NCBI RefSeq assembly: GCF_950295315.1
Contig: NC_080164.1
Span: 113,904,890-113,968,889 of the forward strand
Origin: Erinaceus europaeus
Lineage: Eukaryota > Chordata > Mammalia > Eulipotyphla > Erinaceidae
DNA length: 64,000 nt
Direction: 5' to 3'
Below the pieces are notes generated by a model. That model had not been told where the DNA came from. It ran no database searches and saw nothing but the letters and a program-made list of their open reading frames with translations. How positions within the stretch are numbered: position 1 is the stretch's first letter; each line of letters starts with the position of its first letter. Made by a program: the position numbers and the translations under genes. This document shows positions 23,026-33,315 of the stretch, in pieces.

Positions 23026-23331
23026 TCAGGCCGGAACCAAATCTGGTCCCGTCGCTCTGAGATGATTTCTTAATGTTGACCAAAAAGACACAGGGACACA
23101 AAAAAGCACAGAAACACATCTTACATCGAAGGTGAGCCTCTCTGAGGAACAAAAAGTCATGAGTTTATATTTATGCACTCCTACCCCCAAACTATGAGTA
23201 ACCAGGTCCAGTGGGGTAGATGCCGCCTGGCCCATTCCTGCAAAGTGGAAGTAAGTGAACACGAAACACAGACTGACAAACAGACAAGACACACACAGAC
23301 AGACAAGCGCGCTTAACAAATGTCCAGACAA
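23026..23331 (-). pseudogene. Gag N-terminus (matrix) remnant of the class I ERV
   Basis: Minus-strand frame with an internal ATG at 23,235-23,233. The frame from there reads MGQAASTPLDLVTHSLG and, about 20 residues on, MTFCSSERLTFDV, the pattern of a gammaretroviral matrix start with an N-myristoylation glycine at residue 2. Matrix resemblance stops after roughly 40 residues and the frame closes at 23,026. Further downstream the translation is full of stops, so capsid and nucleocapsid are absent. The frame is also open for 32 codons upstream of this ATG and encodes a strongly hydrophobic segment (ALVCLCVSCLFVSLCFVFTY). Nothing shows that it is translated. Confidence 0.85.
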
Positions 23332-24084
23332 TACCTAACACCCCAGATTTCACGGGTTCTTTTTATACTTTTCTTACAGCCAACTGGCACACCGTTTTCT
23401 CATTCTCACACACTTTTTCCCTATCAACCCAAAGGGTGTCCACTTGGTACCTTCTTCCCTTTTTAGGTTGCAAGTAGTTTTTATTAATGGAGACTCCAGT
23501 TTTTCTAAAAATTTTTTAACCTTTAACCTCCTGTGGTACCATAACACAAAATAAGGGAAGGAGACAAACGAAGAGACAACCAGCTAAGACTACAAGGCCG
23601 ACAAGACAGATAGTTAGTGGGGAAAATGGAACTGACATCCGAAGGACATCAGACACTCAACTGTGCCCCCCTGGCTGGGCCCCTCGCGGGACCTTAAGGA
23701 GTCTTAGCTTTAAGGGTAGCCGTATAATCCCCGGCCCTGGTCTCAACTAAGTTGAGAATCCCCGTTTAGCTGAAACGACTCCACGGACACGCAGGTTAGG
23801 GCCCACTCAGGCCCCGTAGCCTTAAGGCCGTGAGGCACGCAGAATTCACACACACACACACAACGCATGCAGCAGATCAGTCACTCAGTCAAGATTGGGC
23901 AATTACCATTCCGGCCGCCGCTACTAAGGAATGTTGCCAGTTAGGCCTTCAGGAGTCACCGGAGAGTAGCTCTGGCCAGACCCCCTCAATTGCACTAATA
24001 GGCTCAGCCTTTTTGCGAATTGCCAAAGTGAGGAGAGTAAAGGAGACAAACACAGAGTGGCCACGAGAGACAGTTCGGAAGCGG

Positions 24085-24220
24085 ACCCTGTTACAGATCC
24101 TTAGGGGACCCTGTTTCAGGTCCCGGGTAGACCCTGTCTCAGGTCCCGGGTGGACCCTGTTTCAGGTCCCGGGTGGACCCTGTCTCAGGTCCCGGGGCGG
24201 ACCCTGTTTCAGATCCTTAC
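24085..24220 (-). repeat. 23-bp minisatellite, six units, in ERV leader
   Basis: Units of 'accctgtttcaggtcccggg' type start at 24,085, 24,108, 24,131, 24,154, 24,177 and 24,201 (the last step is 24 bp). The outer units differ in the second half (cagatcctta). The array lies between primer site and gag start, where packaging signals normally sit. The 226-codon plus-strand frame over it is antisense to the element. Confidence 0.93.
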
Positions 24221-24484
24221 CCCAGCAGCCTGGGAGTCGTCACTCCCCAGCGCTGCGGTCTGGGATTTTTAATGCGGCGTCGTGCAATCCACAGACCCCC
24301 CAGGCCCCGCGGGGACTTACACAAAAATCAAGCTTGACTCACTGGTCCTCCGGAGGCACAGAGCTAGAAAAGAAATGGTACCATACAAAATTCAGGCCTG
24401 ACTTACCGGCGCCGGGCAGGACTTCCAAGGCCTCCGAGGGTCCGGACCCAGGATGGGGTGTCCTCAGGAATACCCGTCTGAGGG

Positions 24485-24502
24485 ATCTCGCTGGAGCCTC
24501 CA
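24485..24502 (-). other. Primer-binding site, best match tRNA-Thr
   Basis: Two bases after the 5' LTR the minus strand reads TGGAGGCTCCAGCGAGAT. From memory of tRNA 3' ends the closest is a tRNA-Thr (UGU) with one mismatch. The TT spacer followed by TGG is the gammaretroviral arrangement. A tRNA database comparison would settle the assignment. Confidence 0.65.
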
Positions 24503-24504
24503 AA

Positions 24505-25089
24505 TGTTAGCGAGCATAAATCAAACCACCATCCACTGTAAGGAAGCAAAGATGTTTATTGACGAATTGCAATCCGGGCCGAGATGGTGACTGGTGTTAG
24601 TCTACCGAGCTCGACCCCGAACAGGGCTCAAACCATACAATTTATAGGAATTCAGACTACACTCAGGGAGGGGGAGCACATCACCTTATCAACCTACATC
24701 CAATAACGGGCTATAGCAAACACAAGATCCAATCATTTCAAACTTAGCAAAAGCATGATCCATTCAAAGCAAAGCGCGGGCTAGTTTCAAATATAGTAAG
24801 ATCACACAACCAATAGAATTCAACCAGGCAGGGTCACCACATCCTCCTGCCATTGGCTATGACCACCCATCCGGTAGACAGCACACCACAAAGTCTGTTC
24901 AAAGGTCCTGATAAGGCTTGTCCCCAGGCAGGGTCTTTCGAACAATGGGTGGCCTTCACTGATTAGGTCCTGCTTATTCAAGGGGGAAGGGGCAAGGAAT
25001 TTTACACCTCATACTACAAGCAACTCATACTAAAAGCACTTAACAAACAACTGCATAAAAAGGGAATTTCAAGGCTACTGCCTTTTACA
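24505..25089 (-). repeat. 5' LTR of the class I ERV
   Basis: Identical in my reading to 18,838-19,422, including the TATAAA and AATAAA (plus tttatt 24,555-24,560) elements. Transcription would start inside it and run leftward. Confidence 0.96.
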
Positions 25090-25094
25090 GATGT

Positions 25095-26450
25095 AATGTG
25101 TCACTTGTACCTCATTAAAAAGATGCTACCCTGCAGTTTGAAATGAATGACTCCTAGTTAGTGCTTAGATAAACAGGTGTTTTCCACTCTCCTTGTTCTT
25201 TTTTTCTTTGAATTAAATAAATTGTGCTATTTGGAAAGAAGCAGGATGCAAATTAAGACCTATTACTATTGATCCTAGAGTGTTTTTCTGATGTTTCTAT
25301 GATATAGAGTGGGCAATGAGAGTTACAGGAATCTTCCTCAGGTCCAATGGCTCGTATTGGGTGTAGGGAAAAATGAGCGCTACTAGATAATACAGTTTGT
25401 AAAGTGTCAAGGTATAGAATCTGGATGGTTCTGGTCCCCCAAAACTAATGACAATGTGCTCATCCTTTTAATAGAAACATTACCAGGAGGCTCCTGGCTA
25501 CATAATCCATCATACTGCACAGGACTTGCTGACTTATGCTTTGTGACGGGCCAGTGAGAAAAATATACAAACTCATACACCAATGTTGCAAATCAATTCT
25601 GCAGCAAAGTGGAAATAACTCTTGTACCAATAAGCAGTAAGACCTACGGGGGGGGGGGGGTTGTGTGTGGGGGGCTTTTCTGTATTTCCAACTTGCAGAT
25701 AGAAAGAAAAGTCATCAATCATGCTAGAGAGCTTCCATTTCAGGGCTGTTGTTCTTAAAGACAAACCAGATGAAATCAGACAAGACTGGAATATGCAAAG
25801 GCCTTTGGATTTTTCCAGTATTGGTGCAGGAAGGAAGCAATAAGAAGCAAGACTTTTTTTTAGGAGCCAAGCAAAGACAAATACATGGGCTCAGTTTATT
25901 CTTAAAATGACTAATTAATCACTTCACAAATGGCTATTCATCATACATTAATGAGATACTCTCTTTGCTCTGGCAAATGCACAGTCTTTGGAAATCCTTT
26001 CTCCTTGGTACCTGAAGCAAGCCAAAAGCATGCAGGACTCAATTAATCTTGGAGCAGCATGGAGGGTGAAGCAAATAACAAAGGCATTTAAACTGTCCAT
26101 ATTTCACTGTGTAAATTCAGAAGCACTTAATCATCCCTACACATTCTTTTGTTCCCGTTCTTCTTATGTCATGTTATAACTGTTGCATCTCTCTCCAATT
26201 CCTACCTCTGGCCTTGCATACTGAATCATAAAACACAGTGGAATTCTAGCAAATTGATCCTCAGTTCTCTAAATTAAATAATAAACAGTGTGAATATAGA
26301 TATACTTTTTCAGCAAAAGTAGAGTCTTTATCTAGCGGCATAAATTATGAGTTGATTGTCCTACTGACTAAACAACATCCAGAATGGGGTTCCCTTTCTA
26401 ATTCAGGAATTCCAGATGGAGCTAAGAATGAGAAGCTATGACCTTTGAGC
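25095..26450. other. Unique sequence, possible conserved non-coding DNA
   Basis: No repeat or gene recognised over 1.3 kb. A 13-base G-run with a second G-block lies at 25,648-25,674. The part 25,890-26,130 is rich in TAAT-type and homeodomain-like sites (gactaattaatcac, catacattaatgag) and lacks repeats, a composition seen in conserved enhancers. Conservation cannot be judged from one sequence. Confidence 0.4.
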
Positions 26451-26451
26451 T

Positions 26452-26585
26452 GATGAACTAGCTCACGTAGTGTACTGCTTTATCAGGTCCAAAGGTTCAA
26501 ATCCAGCCCCCACTGCATTGAAGGAAACTTTTGTACTTCTCTCTCTCTCCCTCTCTCTCTCTCTTTCTCTCTCTCTCTTTCCCTG
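26452..26585 (+). mobile_element. Possible old tRNA-SINE with (CT)n tail
   Basis: Contains a tRNA-like 'gagctgatgaactagctcacg' and a B-box-like 'aggttcaaatcc', then 'agcccccactgcattgaagg' and a long (CT)n. Similar in plan to the short family at 16,613 but heavily diverged. Confidence 0.45.
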
Positions 26586-26701
26586 CATACATGCATTTAT
26601 ACAATATACATTCATTGTCCCAGGCAACATGGGTACAAATAGGAACTAGTCCAGCTTTATTCTTACAAAGCTCAAAGTAAAATGATAGAAATGAACTGTT
26701 G

Positions 26702-27002
26702 GGAGTAGGGCAGTAGCAGCAGTTAAGTGCACATGGTGTGAATCATAAGGACAGGCTAAGGATCTTGGTTTGAGCCCCTAGATCCCCACCTGCAGGGGAG
26801 TCTTTTCACAGGCAGTGAAGCAGGTCTGCAGGTGTCTATCTTTCTCTCCCCCCTCTGTCTTCCCCTCCTCTCTCCATTTCTCTCTGTCCTATCTAACAAT
26901 GACATCTAACATCAATAACAACAACAATTATAACTACAATAATAATAATTTTAAAAACAACAAGGGCAACAAGAGGGAAAATAAATAAATAAACATAAAA
27001 AA
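26702..27002 (+). mobile_element. tRNA-derived SINE
   Basis: Complete short-variant SINE with internal promoter boxes, CT-rich centre, aacaacaagggcaacaagaggg and an AATAAATAAATAAA tail. A perfect 15-bp target duplication AGAAATGAACTGTTG lies at 26,687-26,701 and 27,003-27,017. Confidence 0.95.
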
Positions 27003-27458
27003 AGAAATGAACTGTTGTTTGCCTGGAGGAATAAAGGAAGAAGAAAAAAGAAGTCATTGTGAGTCATGAAGCACATAAGAGTGTGATATGCTAACAGATG
27101 AGAAAGATGGGAAGTAATGGTGGAAGACAGATAAATAAAGCAGAATTCACAAATAAAAGAACAGAGTGCTAGAGTAATAAAGAAAGGCTAGGTCAATAAA
27201 ATGGGCTAGAGGTGGTGGGAGCCTACACAGGGATTAATTTTTGGAAAGGGAGGTCAAGCTCTGGTTGTGAAGAGGGCTATGGACCTTTTTAAATGCACTG
27301 GAGAGGGAGGCACATGAAGTTGTTATTCAAAGAACTCACATGACTTGCTTTAGAAGTTTTGAGCCTAAGGCCATAGCTGGAAAAGCTTTGTGGATTGTGG
27401 AATGGGTCTTCGCAGATTTTGTGTGTGGGAGGGACATAAAGTTCTTTTATTTCTTTTC

Positions 27459-27831
27459 TTTTTTTGTTTGTTTTTTGTTTTTTCTTTCCCTCCAGGGTTA
27501 TTGCTGGGCTCAGTGCCTGCACCATGAATCCACCGCTCCTGGAGGCCATTTTTCCCCCTTTCTGTTGCCCTAGTTGTTGCAGCCTCGTTGCGGTTATTAT
27601 TGCCATTGTTGACGTTGCTTTGTTGTTGGATAGGACAGAGAGAAATGGAGAGAGGAGGGGAAGACAGAGAGAGAGGGGAGAGAAAGATAGACACCTGCAG
27701 ACCTGCTTCACCGCCTGTGAAGCGACTCCCCTGCAGGTGGGGAGCAGGGGGCTCGAACCGGGATCCTTACGCCGGTCCCTGCACTTTGCGCCACGTGCGC
27801 TTAACCCACTGTGCCACCGCCCGACTCCCAA
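27459..27831 (-). mobile_element. tRNA-derived SINE, long variant, young
   Basis: Reverse orientation, full length. The minus strand has A-box tggcacagtggg and B-box ggttcgagcccc with consensus sequence, so its Pol III promoter looks intact. The tail-side duplication is roughly gttcttttatttcttttc (27,441-27,458) versus gtttttttatttcttttt (27,832-27,849). Confidence 0.94.
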
Positions 27832-27844
27832 GTTTTTTTATTTC

Positions 27845-28130
27845 TTTTTATTTTTTATTAGTGATTTAATAATGATCAACAAGTTAACCAGACTGTTGGA
27901 TAAGAGGGCTACAACCACATACAGTTCCCACCACCAGCGTTCCACATCCCATCTCTTCCATTGAAAGGTTCCCTAATCTTTATCCCTCCAGGAGCATGGA
28001 CCCAAAATCATTATGTGGTGCAGAAGGTGGGAGGACTGACTTCTATAATTGCTTCTGAGCTGGACATGGACGTTTATAGGTCAATCTACCCCCAGCCTGT
28101 TTCTATCTTTGTCTAAATTTCTTAACAGAA
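27845..28130 (-). mobile_element. L1 3' end, antisense
   Basis: Starts with ttattagtgatttaataatg and continues through gttcccaccaccagcgttcc, cagaaggtgggaggactg and gtcaatctacccccagcctg, all found in the other L1 3' ends here. The neighbouring young SINE entered at or near its A-rich end. Confidence 0.85.
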
Positions 28131-28304
28131 TCTAGGAAGGCTGATGGACGTATGTTCAACTTGCTAATGGCGCCTGTTCTTCACTCCTCCCTAGCACCAT
28201 GTCCTCCTTCTGTGGGCAGGCCTCCTTTTGGCAGACTTGGCCACATGTTATATTATTTTTTTGACACTTCTTTTTCTTAAGCTTATGTATCCTTCTAGTT
28301 TATT

Positions 28305-28445
28305 TATTTGTTTACTTTAAAGACCTACACACATTTAGAGAGCAAAGAAGTTTTTCATCTGAGAGAGAGGGAGCTTTGGGAATTGAACCAAGAGCCTCAA
28401 ACACCAAAGTCCTGCACTCTACCAGCTGAACCATTTCCCCAGTGA
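28305..28445 (-). mobile_element. Old SINE-like repeat
   Basis: Reads tttatttgtttactttaaagacc ... gaattgaaccaagagcctcaaacaccaaagtcc ... agctgaaccatttccccag, the plan of the older family at 8,895 and 57,930. Confidence 0.5.
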
Positions 28446-28775
28446 TCTTACTTCTTCTGAAACAAAGTCTTAACACCAGAAACTATGATTAACCACATGT
28501 GCTCCTAGGTTGCAGAAGGAAGAGGAAGGTTCCCTTGTATGTAAAGGGCTGTGTGGAAAGACAGATGATTCATTTCTGGTTCCAAGTCTCCACCAGCAAT
28601 GGCTGCCATTCTAACATAGGTTGTTAATAGTCTAAGAGCAAATGTATTTTGCTACCACAAAAAAAAAAAAATCCTGATTTTTATTTCCCATATCATATAG
28701 TTTTAAGAGTCTTGAATTTTCTATACTGTTGCTTCCAAAATAAAAACCTTGCAGGAGGTTAGGAAGGAGGTTTGG

Positions 28776-29072
28776 GTGGGGGGTGGAGTGGGCAGTGGTG
28801 CACCTGGCTAGGTGCACATAGTACTAAGTGCAAGGATCCATGCTAGAACCTGGTTTAAGCCCCTGGCTCCCCACCTGGAGGGGGTACTCATCACAAGCTG
28901 GGAAGCAGATCTGTAAGTGTCTCCCTTTCTCTCTCCATTTCTATCTCCCACTTCCCTCTCAATTCCTCTTTGTCCTATCCAATAAACTAGAAAAAATGGC
29001 TGCTGGGAGCAATGAATTCATAGTGCCTGCACCGAGTCTTAATGATAATCCTGGAGGAAAATAAAATAAAAA
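28776..29072 (+). mobile_element. tRNA-derived SINE, long variant
   Basis: Head 'gagtgggcagtggtgcacctggc', B-box region 'ctggtttaagcccc', body, then 'tggctgctgggagcaatgaattc...aatgataatcctgg' and an A-rich tail. Moderately diverged. Confidence 0.88.
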
Positions 29073-29670
29073 CAAAAACTTTAGCCTTATTAAAATAGAC
29101 TAAATAAAAATTTTCCTCTTATCTGGGTAGCATTGAAAAGTTCTCACTGTGGTAGAAATATCTGCCAGTGAACCTTATGGAAGAAGTGATACCAATTAAA
29201 TATAGCTTCTCTGATTTGTAAAACGTGTCTTGTTTAGTGGTGTAAGCTTGCTGGGTGGTAGAAACTGGTTTAACTCTCAGACTTTCATTGGTTTTTTTCT
29301 TCCCTTTTAAATTCAAAAGTAGCAATAGAAAAGGCTTTTCGGTGCTTCTTTTTTTATTTTTTCAAAATCAGCTTTTAAGGATAAAGTGCACATACAATTA
29401 CAAATGCATTAATTTTAGGTGTAATTTGGTGAACTTTGAAATAATCACCACAATTTACAGAATAACTTTGTCTTGTAAAAAGTTGCATTAGTTAGTCCCA
29501 ATCACAGGCGATTTCTAACCACAACACCCAGCCCAGATTATCATGGCACACCCTACAGAGTCCAGGTAGGATCAAACATAAGCCTCCTCAAACAGAGCAG
29601 GGAGAGACCTATGAGAGAAGCGGGCTGCACCAGCTCGGGAGGTAGCCATTTTAAGGAACTTTGAAACTTT
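29073..29670. other. Unique sequence, no gene seen
   Basis: No feature recognised. A denser GC segment at about 29,500-29,650 may be an old repeat that I cannot name. Confidence 0.4.
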
Positions 29671-29689
29671 TATTCTTTTTAAAAATTAT

Positions 29690-30268
29690 ATTGGGAGGTT
29701 AATGGTTTACAGTACAGTTTTGGGCATATGGGTACAATTTCTTATCTCCCCATGATCATTGTTTGCAGAACACTTTCACCCCCAAATTAGGTCCTTATCC
29801 ACCATCATGCACCAGGACACTTAACACACTCTCTACCTCTTCCCTTCTCCTCTTTCCCCAGAGTCCTTTCTTGTGGTGCAATATGCCACACCCAGTCCAG
29901 TTTTCCCTTTTTGTTCTTGTTTTTAAAGTATAAACCTATAAGTGATATCATCCTTTATTTGTCCTTCTCTTTCTGGTTCACCTCACTTAACATGACTCCT
30001 TCAAGCTCCATCCAAGATGAGGCAATGGAGATGGCATCAGTTTTAGCAGCTAAATAGTAGTCCATTGTGGATAGATGCCACAACTTTCTTAGCCATTTAT
30101 CTGTTGTTGGACATTTGGGTTGCTTCCAAGTTTGGGCTATTACAAATTGTGCTGCTATGTACATAGGTGTACGTAGCTCTCTTTGTATGGTTGTGCTTCT
30201 GGTGTTTGGATAAATCCATAGGAGAGAAATTGCTGGGTCATAGGGTGGGTCCATTTCTAGTGGTCTGA
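29690..30268 (-). mobile_element. L1 3'UTR and ORF2 C-terminus, antisense
   Basis: The 3'UTR part (gggaggttaatggtttacagtacag, caccatcatgcaccaggac) is followed by ORF2 C-terminal codons. The minus-strand frame contains MDYYLAAKTDAISIASSWME and upstream residues typical of the L1 ORF2 end. It is interrupted at 30,285 by a SINE and resumes briefly after it. Confidence 0.9.
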
Positions 30269-30284
30269 GAAATATCCACTTTTC

Positions 30285-30638
30285 TTTTTTTTTTTTTTCC
30301 TCTTCCAGGGTTATTGCTGGGCTCGGTGCCTGCACCATGAATCCACCGCTTCTGGAGGCCATTTTTCCCCCCTTTTGTTTCCCTTGTTGTAGCTTCGTTG
30401 TGGTTATTATTATTGCCCTTGTTGACGCAATTCGTTGTTGGATAGGACAGAGAGAAATGGAGAGAGGAGGGGAAGACAGAGAAGGGGAGAGAAAGATAGA
30501 CACCTGCAGACCTGCTTCACCGCCTGTGAAGCGACTCCCCTGCAGGTGGGGAGCCGGGGGCTTGAACCGGGATCCTTACACCGGTCCCTGCGCTTTGCGC
30601 CACATGCGCTTAACCCACTGCGCCACCGCCCGACCCCT
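30285..30638 (-). mobile_element. tRNA-derived SINE, long variant, inserted in L1
   Basis: Full-length reverse SINE between perfect 16-bp duplications GAAATATCCACTTTTC (30,269-30,284 and 30,639-30,654). Its promoter boxes are near consensus, although the B-box copy reads ggttcaagcccc. It fuses with the flanking L1 frame to give a 182-codon spurious open frame. Confidence 0.96.
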
Positions 30639-30654
30639 GAAATATCCACTTTTC

Positions 30655-30990
30655 ACAGAGAAAAACAAGACTTTTTTAGCGGCATTCTCTTGGATAGTTG
30701 CAAGACAAAGTTTTCTGTCTCAGCCTTGTCAAATCACAAAGCTCTATAGAGACTTTCATTGTGGTTAGTTACACAGACAGTCTAGATGAATTCATCAGCA
30801 CATTTCACACCATTATACACCTTCTCGAGGCTGCATCCTTGGGGTGGGGCAGGGGGCTTCTGGGAGTACTCATGAGAGAGAGGAGAAAGGAGAAGCCTCT
30901 GGTTACCCCCAGCCCAGCTCACAGGCTCCTTTGGTGCCCCAGCCATTTTGCTTGCCATCTCCATTGGGTGCTCCAACAACCACTCATTTG
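30655..30990. other. Sequence between SINE and ancient L1
   Basis: The first bases resume the interrupted L1. The remainder, with a GC-rich block at 30,830-30,960, holds no recognised gene; overlapping open frames on both strands lack motifs. Confidence 0.4.
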
Positions 30991-31745
30991 CGGTCACTAC
31001 AGATTAACTCATATTTTCTCACATCTTACACAAAGGAGACTCTACATTTTGTATACTTGTGATATTCTTGTTTTTGTTCAGCATAACGGCTCTTAGATAA
31101 TGTATCAGTAGTCCGTTCTTGTTAAGCATTGGTCTTCCTGCTCTGTATAGTAACTATTTGCCTAACTAGGGATATATGGGCTGTTTCTAGTTGGGGGAAT
31201 TGTGAATGCAGCTTCTATATGTATTGTGTAGAACTCTTTCCATTTTAATTATTTTTTTCTAGAAATTTTATTGCTTTATATTAACATCTAGACCTATAAT
31301 TTATTTTGAATCAATTTTTATATACAGTGCAGGATGTGAATCATATGTCATATTTTTTAGTATTTGGTTATCCAGCTGTTGCAACACTATGAATTGAGAG
31401 TGCTTTTTCAATTTAATTACACAGGCATTTTTGTTTAAGAAAAATCAATTGACTATATACATAATGTAGGCTCAATTCTGAAATTCACTACTGCATCCCA
31501 CTAATCTCTGTATCTATTCTTATTACATGCTATCTATTACTGCTTCAGAGTAATTCTGAATATCAGTATTCTAACTTTATTCTGCTTTGTCAAAATTGTC
31601 TTGGTTTTCCTGGGTATTTTCATTTCTATATTTTTATTTGATTCAACTTGTCAGCTTCTATATAATAACAAACTTGCTGATATTTTGATGTGTATCCCTA
31701 GAACAATCTGAGGAGAATTAACATGTGAATAATTGAATTTCTTTC
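30990..31745 (-). mobile_element. Ancient L1 ORF2/3' region, antisense
   Basis: Antisense L1 ORF2 text is recognisable despite heavy decay: 'ttgaatcaatttttatatacagtgcagg', 'tggttatccagctgttgcaacacta', 'ttgtcttggttttcctggg'. Several indels. Much older than the 40-kb and 52-kb L1s. Confidence 0.7.
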
Positions 31746-31969
31746 TAAGAATAAGGCATATTCCCAATCATTTGGGTCTTATTTGTTGCACTGAAATGAT
31801 TTTTCTATTTTTCACCTTTATTTTTTCCTTTTTAAATTTATGATTAATAGTGGTTTTTAAGATTGATTATAGAGTACAGCTCCATGCCACACCCAACACC
31901 AAATTTCTCTGTCCTCACCTCTCAAAGATAATTACTGTAGTACCTACAAATAAAGACAGTTTTCTTGTC

Positions 31970-32148
31970 TGTCTGTCTCCCTTCCTTCCTTCCTTCCTTC
32001 CTTCCTTCTTTCCTTTCCTTCTTCCTTCCTTCCTTTCTTCTTTCTTTCTTTCCTTCCTTCCTTCCTTCTTTCCTTCCTTCCTTCCTTCCTTCCTCCCTCC
32101 CTCCCTCCCTTCCTTCCTTTCTTTCTTTTTCTCTTTCTTTCTCTTTGC
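31970..32148. repeat. (CCTT)n/(CTTT)n microsatellite
   Basis: About 180 bp of tetranucleotide CCTT, CTTT and CCCT repeats. It yields Ser/Leu/Pro/Phe-rich frames on plus and Lys/Arg/Glu-rich frames on minus that are not genes. Confidence 0.98.
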
Positions 32149-32316
32149 AAGTTTATGTGTGTCAGTTCTCTGCATATGAATGAGACCATCTTATAGGACT
32201 TCTTTAATATCTTCCAATAATATTCTATACTTTTCAGTGTACATGTTATGTGTGTATTTCATTCATTTCAGTGGTTGATATTTCATGTTTCTGACATTAT
32301 ATAAATAATATCAAGG

Positions 32317-32592
32317 GGGCCTGCACACCTAGTTAAGTGCATATATTACCAAGCACAAGGACCCAGGTTCAAGGCCCCTCTCCCCATCTGCAGGGGATCT
32401 ATTTCAAGAGCAGTGAAGTAGGCCTGCAGGTGTCTGCCTCTCCCTCTCTTTATCTCCCATCCTTTCTCAGTTTCTCTCTATCCTATCTAATAAAAGTTAG
32501 AAAGAAAATAAAAGGGAAAAATGGCCACCTGGAGCAGTGGATTCATAGTGCTGGCACCAAACCCCAGCAATAACCCTGGCGGCAATGAAAAA
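32317..32592 (+). mobile_element. tRNA-derived SINE, long variant, older
   Basis: Head 'ctgcacacctagttaagtgca', B-box 'caggttcaaggcccc', 'ctgcaggggatctatttcaag', CT-rich centre, then 'ggccacctggagcagtgg...ccccagcaataaccctgg'. Confidence 0.88.
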
Positions 32593-32637
32593 TAATAGTA
32601 AATTGTATTTTTAATGTTAATTTCTAATTACTTCTTG

Positions 32638-32666
32638 TTATATATATATATATATATATATATATT
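32638..32666. repeat. (TA)n microsatellite
   Basis: About 13 TA units within AT-rich unique DNA. Confidence 0.9.
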
Positions 32667-32852
32667 TGAAACATATTTTGTTACTAGGCTTTATTTAATT
32701 AAAAAAGTGATGCACTAAGGTGACATTAGTCTAAAACATTATATAGGTTATATATTATGTATATATTATATATATATTCTATGACTTTGTAGTTCAACAC
32801 ATGTATACTATACTTTTATTGCCACTAAAGGTATAGATTGTGTGTGTTTTTT

Positions 32853-32939
32853 TAATTTATTTATTTCCCCTTTTGCCCTTATCTTTTTGTTGTTGTTGTA
32901 GTTATTAATGTTGTTATTGATGTCGTCATTGTTGGATAG
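32853..32939 (-). mobile_element. SINE, 3' half, split by the ERVK-like element
   Basis: Reverse SINE tail side (ttatttatttccccttttgccc... gtcgtcattgttggatag). The other half lies at 35,322-35,480. GGATAG at 32,934-32,939 is the left copy of the retroviral target duplication. Confidence 0.9.
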
Positions 32940-33291
32940 TGTTGTTAAAAATTTCGGAGGCTTTAGCTGGCTGGGCTAGCTTCACGGGCGGGTAACAGAG
33001 ACGCGGAGACAACGGCTGGGCAGGGAAGCTGTATTTCTTTATTCAGGAACAACGATTCATAAACTAAAACAAACTAATCACCAAGCAGAACTCTGCTGTC
33101 TCTTTGCGGCGGTGCAAACACTCTCTCTAACTCTGCAACTCTCCAACCCCGGAACTCTGGATCTCTCTAACTCTGGAACTCTGGAACTCTGGTGGGGTTC
33201 CTAGGGGCGGGGCCAAGCGGGCCCACGAAACTAACTGGACTGATCCAATTCTCTTGGCGGGGGAGAACTACCCAATGTAAAGCATACAACA
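32940..33291 (-). repeat. 3' LTR of the ERVK-like element
   Basis: 352 bp, TG...CA ends. AATAAA on the minus strand lies inside cctgAATAAAgaaatac. U3 contains GGCCCCGCCCCTAGG, an SP1-type GC box, and repeats of aactctgg. Confidence 0.95.
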
Positions 33292-33315
33292 ATTCCCCCT
33301 TTTCTTTTTAACTAA
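33292..33315 (-). promoter_or_regulatory. Polypurine tract of the ERVK-like element
   Basis: Minus strand reads AAAAAGAAAAGGGGGAAT immediately before the TG of the 3' LTR. Confidence 0.88.

Larger units (their letters stand above)
18838..25089 (-). mobile_element. Non-autonomous class I (gammaretrovirus-like) endogenous retrovirus
   Basis: A 6,252-bp provirus on the minus strand with 585-bp LTRs at 24,505-25,089 (5') and 18,838-19,422 (3'), flanked by the 5-bp duplication GATGT (18,833-18,837 and 25,090-25,094). The LTRs read as identical, so insertion or LTR conversion is recent. The internal 5,082 bp start with a primer site TGGAGGCTCCAGCGAGAT at about 24,502-24,485 and end with a purine tract GTGGGGAA beside the 3' LTR. 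Between them are a GC-rich leader, a short gag start, a long AT-rich stretch without coding capacity, and broken pol pieces. No env is visible. Young LTRs around a defective interior imply mobilisation by proteins supplied in trans. Confidence 0.95.

Noticed and set aside
24085..24220. CRISPR-like array
   Set aside because: Units are directly adjacent without spacers, and the sequence is a mammalian retroviral leader.
23830..24510. 226-codon plus-strand open frame
   Set aside because: It runs antisense to the class I ERV through its leader and the 23-bp minisatellite. The primer site, LTR signals and Gag start all show that the element is read on the minus strand. The frame is open because the region is GC-rich and repetitive.
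27289..27831. 180-codon minus-strand and 166-codon plus-strand frames
   Set aside because: Both are readings through a SINE and its flank. The same peptides (for example SARGAK or PPLLEAIFPPF) recur at 30,337-30,649 wherever this SINE lies.
29955..30503. 182-codon minus-strand frame as a gene
   Set aside because: A fusion of SINE sequence and a real but truncated L1 ORF2 C-terminus created by insertion; no independent gene.
31850..32190. Ser/Phe/Pro-rich and Lys/Arg-rich open frames
   Set aside because: Translation of a CCTT/CTTT microsatellite on the two strands.
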